Assembly: GCA_023389035.1 (NCBI GenBank)
Contig: JAEWFC010000038.1
Span: 124,001-188,000 of the forward strand
DNA: 64,000 bases
DNA from: Acidobacteriota bacterium
Lineage (GTDB): Bacteria > Acidobacteriota > Blastocatellia > Pyrinomonadales > Pyrinomonadaceae
Direction of reading: 5' to 3'
In this document: piece by piece, positions 56,641 to 64,000 of the stretch
Layout: every line of letters starts with the position of its first letter
Position numbering within the stretch: position 1 is the first letter of the stretch
Program-made: the position numbers and the translations under genes
The notes under the pieces: generated by a model
What the model was told of the DNA's origin: nothing
Seen by the model: the letters and a program-made list of their open reading frames with translations, nothing else
Databases searched by the model: none

Positions 56641-57441
56641 ACTTAACTTTTCTGCTTGTTTATCTGTTTCCTTTTCAAGCTCGAGCCTGATCTCTTCGGT
56701 TAGTTTTGCTTCCTCGAGAGCCAAGGGTAGTTCCCGACTGCTTGCGTTCAGGCGTTTCAACGCAAGCTCACTGTCAGCCAGCCCACCACCACGAAGAGCT
56801 GCAGCCTCCAGCATCTGAAGACGTGCTTCAGCCTCGACCAGCATCTGCTGAGCTTCGACGTTAACCTTCTTTAGCTTCTCGACGTCACGGTCGACCTCCG
56901 TGATGAATTCCTTGCTCCGTTCGGACCGGAGCGATCTTAGCTTTGCCTTTCTCCGCTCCATCAAAGCCAGCTCGCGTCTCGAGTTTTTGACGATACGTGT
57001 CGCTGTCAGACGGCTTGCGAGCGTTTCCCTGTACGAATCACCAAGTAAGAGATCGCGGCTTTCGATCTGTTTGAGAGCACGCTTTTCGTTCGCCTTTAGT
57101 TCGTGGACGAACCAATCGACCTCGTGAGCTCTGATCCCATCTGCTGCGATCCGCTCACGGATCTCTCTGGTCCAGTTGGACCTTTTGTACATCAGCGTGC
57201 CGGAGATAACCAGTCCCACAAGTAAACCAATAAGGACCGCTACGAATCCAAAGAACAATAATGTCGCAACTGCCGGTGGACCGGAACCGAATAAAACGAT
57301 CAAAACCGTGAACAAAGCCGCCGGCAGAGCGGTTAATGCTACAGGTGCAGCAACCGCTCCAAGCATCATCCGACGGCCTTTTTCCAGCTCCTTTTTGGGG
57401 ATATCGTATTTAGAGATCAGCTCGCTCATTTCCTGTCTCAC
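56638..57441 (-). CDS. Hypothetical membrane protein with long coiled coil
   Basis: A 267-residue protein. Two hydrophobic helices lie at about 27-50 (LGAVAAPVALTALPAALFTVLIVLF) and 58-82 (VATLLFFGFVAVLIGLLVGLVISG). Residues about 95-260 form a long charged coiled coil (ERIAADGIRAHEVDWFVHELK, then RRELALMERRKAKLRSLRSERSKE and EEAKLTEEIRLELEKETDKQ). No enzymatic motif. Convergent with the candidate RNA, divergent from the VWA gene. Confidence 0.7.
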   Translation of the reverse strand: MRQEMSELISKYDIPKKELEKGRRMMLGAVAAPVALTALPAALFTVLIVLFGSGPPAVATLLFFGFVAVLIGLLVGLVISGTLMYKRSNWTREIRERIAADGIRAHEVDWFVHELKANEKRALKQIESRDLLLGDSYRETLASRLTATRIVKNSRRELALMERRKAKLRSLRSERSKEFITEVDRDVEKLKKVNVEAQQMLVEAEARLQMLEAAALRGGGLADSELALKRLNASSRELPLALEEAKLTEEIRLELEKETDKQAEKLS

Positions 57442-57502
57442 TTTACAAACTGTGCGAGGTTAATTCAAACTAGGCAACTACAAGGCTTGACGGACGAATA
57501 CA

Positions 57503-58477
57503 ATGACCCGACGGACCAACGCACAATATTGGAGAACTACCCGAACGTTCATCGTCGCTATCGCCGTCCTTGGCCTTACCGCATTGTTCCAGCTGTCGGT
57601 GAACGCTCAGCCTCGACAAAAGGTTAGGACGATGTCCATTCCGATCTCGATATTTACCAAGCAAGAGATCAGAGAAGGAACTCCTGAAGAGATCTTGCAG
57701 GTCGATCGCCTTATCGTCCGTGAGAATAGAGAGGAACAGCAGATACTTTCCATACGCAGTATTACCGATGCTCCACTGTCGCTTGCGATACTGATCCAGG
57801 ATGGACTTACTGCGAACGTCAATCTTCAGCTTGGAGAACTCCGTAACTTTGTGAAGCAGCTGCCTCGCGGGTCTCGTGTGATGGTGGCGTATCTTCGCGG
57901 AGGTTCGATCCAGATCCGTCAAAGGTTCACCACTGATCTTGATAGGGCGGCATTAGCGTTTCGTGTCGTTAGTTCAAGCGATTCGGCTGCCGCAGGTGAT
58001 CCGTACAGCGGCGTAGCTGATGCCCTTGATCGATTTGACGCCTTGCCTGCAGGACGCCGTGCCATTTTGCTTGTATCGGATGGTCTGGATATCTCCGGAG
58101 GGTTGCAGAACCTTCCTTCGGGGAATAGCGTCGATCTGGACCGTGCGATCCTTCGAGCTCAACGAAAGAACGTCGCTGTCTTCACGTTCTACTCGCCTAC
58201 AGCCCTAACCGAATCAGGCCGTGGTCCAGCCGTTTTAGGTGCTCAAGGGTCGCTTCTTCGGCTGGCTGATGAAACAGGTGGAAGAGCCTTCTTCCAAGGG
58301 ACCTCCGCTCCGGTTAGCTTCGATCCATTCTTTCGGGAACTGCGAATACTGCTTAATCGCCAGTTTCTGCTGTCGTATCTCTCGACGAATATGAAGAAGG
58401 GGTATTACAAAGTTGAGGTGCAAAGCACGAACCCTGCTGTGAAGATCGAACATCCGAAAGGCTACTATTACCGCTAG
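57503..58477 (+). CDS. Exported VWFA-related domain protein
   Basis: A 324-residue acidobacterial 'VWFA-related' protein. N-terminal anchor at about 15-36 (TFIVAIAVLGLTALFQLSV). The domain (about 90-305) has a degenerate MIDAS: LSLAILIQDGLTANVN where DxSxS is expected, then FTTDLDRAALA and ILLVSDGLDISGG. The C-terminal LRILLNRQFLLSYLSTNMKKGYYKVEVQS is typical. Probably periplasmic and protein-binding. Convergent with the zinc-ribbon gene, with which it overlaps by four bp. Confidence 0.85.
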   Translation: MTRRTNAQYWRTTRTFIVAIAVLGLTALFQLSVNAQPRQKVRTMSIPISIFTKQEIREGTPEEILQVDRLIVRENREEQQILSIRSITDAPLSLAILIQDGLTANVNLQLGELRNFVKQLPRGSRVMVAYLRGGSIQIRQRFTTDLDRAALAFRVVSSSDSAAAGDPYSGVADALDRFDALPAGRRAILLVSDGLDISGGLQNLPSGNSVDLDRAILRAQRKNVAVFTFYSPTALTESGRGPAVLGAQGSLLRLADETGGRAFFQGTSAPVSFDPFFRELRILLNRQFLLSYLSTNMKKGYYKVEVQSTNPAVKIEHPKGYYYR

Positions 58478-58950
58478 TAAACCCGCTGACGGCAGATCGG
58501 ACAGATCGGCACGTCCTCTTTGATCAGCAATCCGATCCAAAAGAATACAAAGGTAAAGACAAGCAGCAATGCGAATGTGATCCAGCCTGCGGTAGAGATC
58601 CGTCGATCGAGTATCGGCAGGAAGTTCGTCCCGCAATGCGGACAGCGGTAGTTTCCTGCAAGGTCTTGCGGTCCCTGATAGCTCACCTGCATCGCACCGT
58701 GCTTTTGCTGCAATGGAAAATGCTGCTGATGCGGTAACTCAACGTTTCCGACCGTCGTCCGGGTTCTGGCCTCTGTCTGTGTTTGAAATTCGTCGGTCTG
58801 CCAGGAATATGGCCGGCGGGTATGGGATTCAAAATCCTGCTGAGGCTGGTTCGCGGCAAATCGGTTACCGCAGAAACGGCAAAACTGGCTTTCCGGAGCG
58901 TTTGATTTACCGCAATTTTGACACTGGACCATAGCGAAGGAGGCGTTCAT
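58474..58950 (-). CDS. Zinc-ribbon membrane protein
   Basis: About 158 residues from ATG 58950 (alternatives at 58962 and 58929). An N-terminal zinc ribbon is CQNCGKSNAPESQFCRFCG. A Gln-rich linker follows, then a second Cys pair YRCPHCGTNFLP, one membrane helix ISTAGWITFALLLVFTFVFFWIGLLI and a last pair VPICPICRQRVY. Frames beginning farther upstream are shadows of the Gfo/Idh gene. Function unknown. Confidence 0.75.
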   Translation of the reverse strand: MNASFAMVQCQNCGKSNAPESQFCRFCGNRFAANQPQQDFESHTRRPYSWQTDEFQTQTEARTRTTVGNVELPHQQHFPLQQKHGAMQVSYQGPQDLAGNYRCPHCGTNFLPILDRRISTAGWITFALLLVFTFVFFWIGLLIKEDVPICPICRQRVY

Positions 58951-59011
58951 GGCTAGTTCCATGAACTGTTTAACGCATAATACTACTGAAAGGTTCGAAA
59001 ATCGACGCCTC

Positions 59012-59983
59012 TTATGGGAATGTGACCCTCTCGCCGCTTCGTATGGCGTGATAGACCGATTCAACCAGCTCGACCGATCTGAACCCGTCATCTGCGGTCA
59101 CAGGCGGCTCTGTACCGTTCAAGATAGCATCGGTGAACGCCCTGTCTTCCTGAACGTATCCCCAACGCTCTTCCTTTTCCGTCATATGGAACGAGACGGT
59201 CTCGAAATTCGCGTCCATTCCCTGTGAATCCAGCAGACGCTCCATTTCTTCGGTCATTATCGTACGGTGATGGCAAAAGACCTCGATACGTTCGAACGGA
59301 AAGTGCCAGCTTGCGTCTGATGAGGATGCGAACGTGCAGTGGAAGCCGTTCTTGAACTTAAAGATGATCGAGAACTCATCAAGCTCCGGATATTCGTGCT
59401 GCGAACCGTAGGCTACCAGCTCCGCTATCTCGCCGAACTGGAACCGCATCATATCGAACAGGTGAATTGTCGTCTCATAAAGGAATCCACCGGTCACGTT
59501 CACATCGCCTGTCCAGACCGGATTCTTCAGCTCTCCGCGGTTCATCTTGATATGAGCTGAATGCGGCAGATCGCTCTGCAGACGTTCCTTCAGCGAAGTA
59601 TAGACCGGAGCGTAGCGTCGATTATGGCCGACCTGAAAAACGCCTTTGCCCGCATTCGCTGCGTCTCTGAGCTCACGTGCGTCTTCGATACCGATCGAGA
59701 AAGGCTTCTCGCAGAAGACGTGCTTACCTGCAGCTATTGCATCGAGAGCGATCTCCTTATGCGTTCGGTTCGGTGAACAGACCATCACCGCATCACAGCT
59801 ATCAATAAGCTCGTCACGCGACGAACACACCTTCCCGCCGATGGTCTTTGCCGTCCGCTCCGCTCGTTCCGGTACCACGTCGAAGAGAGCAGCTACCTCA
59901 GCCCTCTCGTCACGACTGTATATCCGTCCATGAACGTTGCCGATAAACCCTGTCCCGACGATCCCGATTTTAACTTTGTCCAT
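59012..59983 (-). CDS. Gfo/Idh/MocA-family oxidoreductase
   Basis: A 323-residue NAD(P)-dependent sugar or inositol oxidoreductase. Rossmann fingerprint VKIGIVGTGFIGNVHGRIYSR, catalytic-loop EKPFSIGIEDARELRDAA (EKP motif), and C-terminal alpha/beta domain with GGFLYETTIHLFDMMRFQFG, where the conserved His lies in THLFD-like TIHLFD. It is followed at 60135 by a TIM-barrel isomerase on the same strand, with repeats R2 and R3 between. Together they suggest a carbohydrate-acid or inositol-like path; substrate unknown. Confidence 0.9.
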   Translation of the reverse strand: MDKVKIGIVGTGFIGNVHGRIYSRDERAEVAALFDVVPERAERTAKTIGGKVCSSRDELIDSCDAVMVCSPNRTHKEIALDAIAAGKHVFCEKPFSIGIEDARELRDAANAGKGVFQVGHNRRYAPVYTSLKERLQSDLPHSAHIKMNRGELKNPVWTGDVNVTGGFLYETTIHLFDMMRFQFGEIAELVAYGSQHEYPELDEFSIIFKFKNGFHCTFASSSDASWHFPFERIEVFCHHRTIMTEEMERLLDSQGMDANFETVSFHMTEKEERWGYVQEDRAFTDAILNGTEPPVTADDGFRSVELVESVYHAIRSGERVTFP

Positions 59984-59994
59984 ATACGATGAGG

Positions 59995-60057
59995 GTGTAA
60001 CTGTAACAGTTTAGGGTGTTACAAACTGTTACATTGTTACAGGTCTTACAGTTACAC
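59995..60057. repeat. GTGTAACAG palindromic repeat, copy R2
   Basis: GTGTAACTGTAACAG at one end and CTTACAGTTACAC at the other, with ACTGTTACATTGTTACAGG inside. Lies directly upstream of the Gfo/Idh gene, between it and R3. Confidence 0.85.
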
Positions 60058-60083
60058 TACTGAATCTAAGCGATCAATGCGGA

Positions 60084-60132
60084 GTGTAACAGTTGCAGGT
60101 GTTATAAACTGTTACACCTGTTACTGTTACAC
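60084..60132. repeat. GTGTAACAG palindromic repeat, copy R3
   Basis: A shorter copy, GTGTAACAGTTGCAGGTG ... CTGTTACTGTTACAC form, separated from R2 by 26 bp of unique sequence. It abuts the 3' end of the TIM-barrel gene at 60135. Confidence 0.85.
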
Positions 60133-60134
60133 TT

Positions 60135-60983
60135 CTACCAACTTCCGCCTGCTGCGTATTGGCCTAACCCGAGTGCCTTTTCGGCAGCATTCTTTGCCTC
60201 TTTAGCCACCTCGTACGGGTCTTGTTCCCAGTACTCCGGCCTGAATATCTCGACGCTTGCAGGTCCTTGGTAACCGATCTCGTCGAGCCGTTTCTTCATC
60301 TCTGCGATCGGCAGGATGCCGAGTCCGGGATACAGGCGTTTCGAATCGTTCAGTTGGTCTTTAGGCAGGTCTTCAGCATCGTTTATGTGGAAGATAAAGA
60401 GCTTCTTCGGGTCGAGCTTCTCGAGCGATTCCCACGACGAACCGCCTGCATAGAAATGGTATGTGTCGATAACGTTCCCGACGCTTTCCCTGCCGACCAT
60501 GTCGACGATCCTGCTCCCTAGATCAAGGGTTTGGACCGAATTCCCTTTTTCGCCCAGGAACTCAAAGCCCAATTTCACACCGTGCTTTTCGACAATGTCC
60601 GCTAGCTCATGCAGCACTCTGACGGATTCACCGATCGTCTCTTCATCGGTCTTTGGACCCATTCGCAGTTTCCCTGGAACAGAGAGCACGTAAGGGCATC
60701 CGATCGCTGCCGATATCTCTGAAAGCTTTTCGCACTCTTCGCGTATCGCTTCCTGATCTTCCTCGGAACGCCACGTTATGTGTTCCAGCGTATTGATCGA
60801 TAGAACGCCCACGCCGGTCTCTTTGAGCAGAGCCTTGAGGTCGTCCACGGTATTCGTTTCCAGATAGTCGTAGAGCTTATTTGAGCGAAGCTCGACCAGA
60901 TCAAAGCCTGCAGCTGCTGCCGAACGGATATCGGTTTCGAGATCCGCGGTCATCGTTGTCGCACCGTTAATTGCCAGTAACAT
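60135..60983 (-). CDS. Sugar phosphate isomerase/epimerase (AP-endonuclease 2-like TIM barrel)
   Basis: A 282-residue TIM-barrel protein of the IolE/IolI-like family, starting MLLAINGATTMTADLE. Metal-site segments: FDLVELRSNKLYDYL, LGFEFLGEKGNSVQT (Glu), VIDTYHFYAGGSSWES (Asp/His), FIFHINDAEDLPKDQ (His), and ASVEIFRPEYWEQDPYE (Glu). Same strand as the Gfo/Idh gene. Probably an isomerase of a keto-sugar or inosose; exact substrate not given by sequence. Confidence 0.88.
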   Translation of the reverse strand: MLLAINGATTMTADLETDIRSAAAAGFDLVELRSNKLYDYLETNTVDDLKALLKETGVGVLSINTLEHITWRSEEDQEAIREECEKLSEISAAIGCPYVLSVPGKLRMGPKTDEETIGESVRVLHELADIVEKHGVKLGFEFLGEKGNSVQTLDLGSRIVDMVGRESVGNVIDTYHFYAGGSSWESLEKLDPKKLFIFHINDAEDLPKDQLNDSKRLYPGLGILPIAEMKKRLDEIGYQGPASVEIFRPEYWEQDPYEVAKEAKNAAEKALGLGQYAAGGSW

Positions 60984-61128
60984 CAAAATTTACCTCGCTG
61001 ACGAAACTCCGATTCTAGCACGCTGATCTAAGGACGCCGAAGCCGTTAGCAACCCTTGAGATTGCCCGTTCGTCTTACAATCGGTTAAGCTCTATTTCAG
61101 GACCTTTTCCCGCCTTACGACAGATATT

Positions 61129-62496
61129 ATGAAGTTTTTCGCCTTGATCTTCGCTATTTCGGTTCTTTCAGGTACCGCAGTCTTTGGCCAAAGTTCCGAC
61201 GCCGCTCTTCGCCGCGCGATCGCTGAGGATGCGGCTTCCAGGACCTCTAACGGCCTGCCGACCTTGTCCGCTGCGGAACATCTTTCGCGTGCTGAGACCT
61301 ACATGGCGAACCGCATGTTCCCCCAGGCCCGGGAGCATTGGGCAGTTGTGATGGCGAAGTATCCGGATGATGCCGGTATCACGAAAGCACTGTTCGGCAC
61401 TGCCCGTTCCTATATGTGGGAACGCGAGTATCTTAAGGCCGTTGAATGGTTCGACAAGCTCACCAAAGACCATCTGATGACGAAGGACGGCCGTGAAGGC
61501 CTTGCATTCAAGGGTGCGAGCTACGTCCGTGCAGGAAAGAACCTTGAGGCTGCGAAGACCTACGAGCAGTACGTGACGATGTTCCCGACCGGTGAAAAGA
61601 TCGAGTCGGCACATCTGAACATCATCGACGCCTACCGTGAAGCCGGAGAATATGCAGAAGCCGATAAGTGGGTAACGAAGACCGCCGGCACGTTCCGTGG
61701 AAAGCCGACCGAGGCAAACGCCTTGCAGGCAAAGGTCCGGATGGAGATCCACCGTGAACGCTGGAACGATGCCGTTGCTGCAGCTGACCGACTTTTGGCT
61801 GTCGGCAGCTTTCGCAGTTCGATGACGTCTGCTGATGAAGCGAAGTATCTGAAGGCTCTCGCTCTTGAGAAAGCAGGTAAGACCGCTGAGGCCCGTACCG
61901 TTTACGCTTCCATTCCAAACACGCTTAACTCATTCTTTGGCGGACTTGCTGCAGACAAGCTTGCGGGTGCACGCGTTCAGAAGATAGGCGATGCCACTCC
62001 TCGGCTTTACACCGATTACCCTGTGATGTTCGCTCCGCAGGTGTTAAAGCATGCGGCAAAGAACAAGATCGACCCGCGTTTCGTGCTGGCGATAATGAAA
62101 CAGGAAAGCTCGTTCCGTGCCAATGCCAAATCGCCTGCGGGTGCTCGTGGTCTTGTCCAACTGGTCTTTGATACGGCGATCAAGTACAAAGATGAGGCGG
62201 GTTACCGCAATCTCAAGCCCGACGATCTTTACAGCCCTGAGACTAACGTCGCTATCGGCTCGATATATATCCGCGAGCTTAAGGACGAGTTTGACGGGAT
62301 GTACGAGGCGATAGCTGCCAGCTACAACGCCGGTGAGGACAATGCCGCCCGATGGCTTGCCCGTACCAAACCTCACGAAGCAGGTATCTTTGCCTCAGAG
62401 GTAGGGTTTGCGGAGACCAAGAATTACGTTTTTAAGGTGATGAACAACTACCGCATCTACCGCGAGCTTTACGATGAGAACCTCAAGAGGAAGTGA
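61129..62496 (+). CDS. Soluble lytic transglycosylase with helical repeats
   Basis: A 455-residue exported murein hydrolase. Signal peptide about 1-20 (FFALIFAISVLSGTAVFG). The middle (about 45-285) is made of TPR-like helical repeats, as in Slt70's superhelix. The SLT domain (about 300-440) has the catalytic Glu in FVLAIMKQESSFRANAKSPAGARGLVQL (Q-E-S), and YNAGEDNAARWL near the end. It cleaves peptidoglycan to anhydro-muropeptides in the periplasm. GLVQL replaces the usual GLMQ. Confidence 0.9.
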   Translation: MKFFALIFAISVLSGTAVFGQSSDAALRRAIAEDAASRTSNGLPTLSAAEHLSRAETYMANRMFPQAREHWAVVMAKYPDDAGITKALFGTARSYMWEREYLKAVEWFDKLTKDHLMTKDGREGLAFKGASYVRAGKNLEAAKTYEQYVTMFPTGEKIESAHLNIIDAYREAGEYAEADKWVTKTAGTFRGKPTEANALQAKVRMEIHRERWNDAVAAADRLLAVGSFRSSMTSADEAKYLKALALEKAGKTAEARTVYASIPNTLNSFFGGLAADKLAGARVQKIGDATPRLYTDYPVMFAPQVLKHAAKNKIDPRFVLAIMKQESSFRANAKSPAGARGLVQLVFDTAIKYKDEAGYRNLKPDDLYSPETNVAIGSIYIRELKDEFDGMYEAIAASYNAGEDNAARWLARTKPHEAGIFASEVGFAETKNYVFKVMNNYRIYRELYDENLKRK

Positions 62497-63726
62497 TCAG
62501 TCCCAATCGTCGCGGTCGTCGAATTCGACCGTGTAGCCGCCTTCTTTCAGGCGATTTGCGACCTCTCTTCCGTGCTGTCGGTCTCGTACCTCAAGGATGG
62601 TTTCGATGCCGACACTGCCTAACGGAGCCAGCCAGATCGCACGCTGGTGATAGACCTCGATGACGTTCGCACGCATCTCGGCGATTATAGCGAGCATGCC
62701 TGCAAGCGAGCCCGGACGGTCAGGGACCAGCACCTTAAGAATGATATAGCGTCCGTTCCTGACGAGCACCTGCTCGATAACACGTGCGAGCACGTTTCCG
62801 TCGATATTCCCGCCGCACAGCACGGCACATACACGGTCTTCCGGCTTCAGATCGATCTTTCCTGCTACGACTGCTGCGACTCCGGCAGCTCCCGCACCTT
62901 CGACGACCAGATGTGCATTTTGAGCCAGGTGAAAGATCGCGTCCGATATCTCTTCTTCGCTCACGTCGACGATGTCGTCCACCTTTTCCTTGATGATAGC
63001 GAGAGTCCGTTCGGCAGGACGCTTAATGGCTATGCCGTCGGCTATGGTCGGCTTGTAATCGATCTCAACAGGCTTGCCAGCCTCTAAAGACGGCCTCACA
63101 GGTGCGACGTTCTCTGCTTGGACTCCGATGACACGCACGCCCGGAATACGTTCCTTTGCGGCTATGGCGATGCCTGAGATTATCCCGCCTCCTCCGATCG
63201 GAACGATGATCACGCTGACGTCCGGACGTGCTTCGGCGATCTCGAGGCCGATGGTCCCTTGGCCGGCGATTATCTTGTCGTCGTCGAACGCATGCACGTA
63301 GGTGTAGCCACGCTCTTCCTGCAGCTTGCGTGAATGGTCGACAGCCTCGTCAAAGGTCGAGCCGTGCATTATCACATCACCGCCCAAAGCCTTGGTCGCG
63401 ACTATCTTGGTCAGCGGAGCGAATTCCGGCAGAACGATCGTCGATCGAATGCCGTTCAGTTTTGCTGCGAGTGCGACACCCTGAGCATGGTTGCCGGCAG
63501 ATGCCGTCACGACGCCGCGTTCCTTCTCCTCGTCTGACAGCTGCGAGATCTTGTTGAACGCACCGCGGATCTTAAAGGACCCTGCACGCTGCAGGTTCTC
63601 GGCCTTCAGATAGACACGCGAACCGATCGCAGCCGTCAGCTTTTCGTCCTTGATAATAGGCGTCGTGTGCACGACACCGTCGATACGTTCACGAGCAGCA
63701 AGAATATCGGAGATCGTTACCGGCAT
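62497..63726 (-). CDS. ilvA: Threonine ammonia-lyase with ACT-like domain
   Basis: A 409-residue PLP enzyme from ATG 63726 (MPVTISDILAARERIDG). The PLP lysine is in RAGSFKIRGAFNKI. Other motifs: SAGNHAQGVALAA, the Gly-rich PIGGGGIISGIAIA and VVEGAGAAGVAA. The C-terminal ACT-like domain (about 335-405) has LKVLVPDRPGSLAGMLAIIAEM and ILEVRDRQHGREVANRL. This short form resembles catabolic TdcB-like lyases fused to ACT, so the symbol ilvA is tentative. Deaminates threonine to 2-oxobutyrate. Confidence 0.92.
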   Translation of the reverse strand: MPVTISDILAARERIDGVVHTTPIIKDEKLTAAIGSRVYLKAENLQRAGSFKIRGAFNKISQLSDEEKERGVVTASAGNHAQGVALAAKLNGIRSTIVLPEFAPLTKIVATKALGGDVIMHGSTFDEAVDHSRKLQEERGYTYVHAFDDDKIIAGQGTIGLEIAEARPDVSVIIVPIGGGGIISGIAIAAKERIPGVRVIGVQAENVAPVRPSLEAGKPVEIDYKPTIADGIAIKRPAERTLAIIKEKVDDIVDVSEEEISDAIFHLAQNAHLVVEGAGAAGVAAVVAGKIDLKPEDRVCAVLCGGNIDGNVLARVIEQVLVRNGRYIILKVLVPDRPGSLAGMLAIIAEMRANVIEVYHQRAIWLAPLGSVGIETILEVRDRQHGREVANRLKEGGYTVEFDDRDDWD

Positions 63727-63785
63727 AATGTCTTGGATTATAAGTGCCAAACGCGAAAATGGCTAAATGATGCGGCCGTCTGAGA

Positions 63786-63842
63786 GTGTAACAGTCACAG
63801 GTGTTACAAACTGTTACACTGTTACAGGTGGTACAGTTACAC
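63786..63842. repeat. GTGTAACAG palindromic repeat, copy R4
   Basis: GTGTAACAGTCACAGGTG ... GGTACAGTTACAC, with ACAAACTGTTACACTGTTACA inside. Lies 60 bp upstream of the ilvA-like start. Closest in form to R2. Confidence 0.85.
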
Positions 63843-63978
63843 CGGGAGACAAAAGAGGGCATAATAGTTTCCCTCTGAAGTCTAAATATTGGTGGGCAAA
63901 TTTAGTAGCTCCATTTAGAGTAACGCTCAGGGTGAAGAGTCTGCAATAAATTTCTTAATGCGTTTTCCACAGGCTGAA

Positions 63979-64000
63979 GTGTAACAGGGTGTAAGACCTG
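63979..64000. repeat. GTGTAACAG repeat, copy R5 (cut by the window end)
   Basis: Begins GTGTAACAGGGTGTAAG and is cut off by the window edge. A fifth start of the same repeat family. Confidence 0.55.

Overview
The window looks like a chromosomal segment of an Acidobacteriota bacterium, most likely Blastocatellia/Pyrinomonadales. The gene content and order point that way: 'VWFA-related' proteins, an S45 acylase, a LVIVD/DUF305 pair, tandem SpoIIAA-like domains, and a thrS-infC-rpmI-rplT ... pheS-pheT-zapA translation block. This placement rests on family recognition, not on a search. Base composition is moderate and genes are closely packed on both strands.

Layout. 1-770: gene-free cluster of palindromic and repeated intergenic sequence. 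770-4400: restriction-modification island in which a DNA methylase-Mrr gene is split in two around a complete three-gene cassette (beta-class methylase, PmeII-like endonuclease, small Cys-rich protein). 4446-5450: a hypothetical gene preceded by a clear c-di-AMP (ydaO/yuaA) riboswitch. 5455-11585: respiratory assembly genes, namely DUF420, cytochrome oxidase subunit III and heme O synthase on the minus strand, then ResB, CcsA and a TPR protein on the plus strand. 11586-18724: PPC-domain protein, AAC(6')-like acetyltransferase, an S41 protease that has lost its catalytic residues, RuvX, penicillin acylase and aldehyde dehydrogenase. 18773: tRNA-Arg. 19031-21681: LVIVD protein and DUF305. 21841-29010: nitrate reduction cluster (DUF7009-like, b-cytochrome-like membrane protein with zinc ribbon, NasA-type molybdoenzyme, 4Fe-4S subunit, Tat Rieske, small membrane protein, DUF3565, NarK transporter, hemerythrin). 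29047-41153: histidine kinase, M15-like peptidase, histidine utilisation (hutH, hutI, hutU and a distant hutG-like gene), UdgX, tRNA-Val, VOC protein.

42006-56640 is the core translation/division block: a threonine-rich leader peptide and attenuator before thrS, infC apparently starting at ATC, rpmI, rplT, then kbl and tdh (threonine to glycine) on the other strand with 3.8 kb of toxin-antitoxin and orphan genes between them, then pheS, pheT, a ZapB-like protein, zapA and a candidate structured RNA. 56638-64000: membrane coiled-coil protein, VWA protein, zinc-ribbon protein, Gfo/Idh oxidoreductase, TIM-barrel isomerase, lytic transglycosylase and threonine ammonia-lyase, separated by copies of a GTGTAACAG...GTTACAC palindromic repeat.

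The most unusual items are the thrS leader peptide with five consecutive threonine codons; three 45-bp elements at 36950-37172 whose three arms covary; the tdh/kbl hotspot with relic gene ends and a chimeric micro-ORF; the restriction cassette embedded in a methylase; a c-di-AMP riboswitch without a classical target; a catalytically dead S41 protease; and a structured RNA candidate downstream of zapA.
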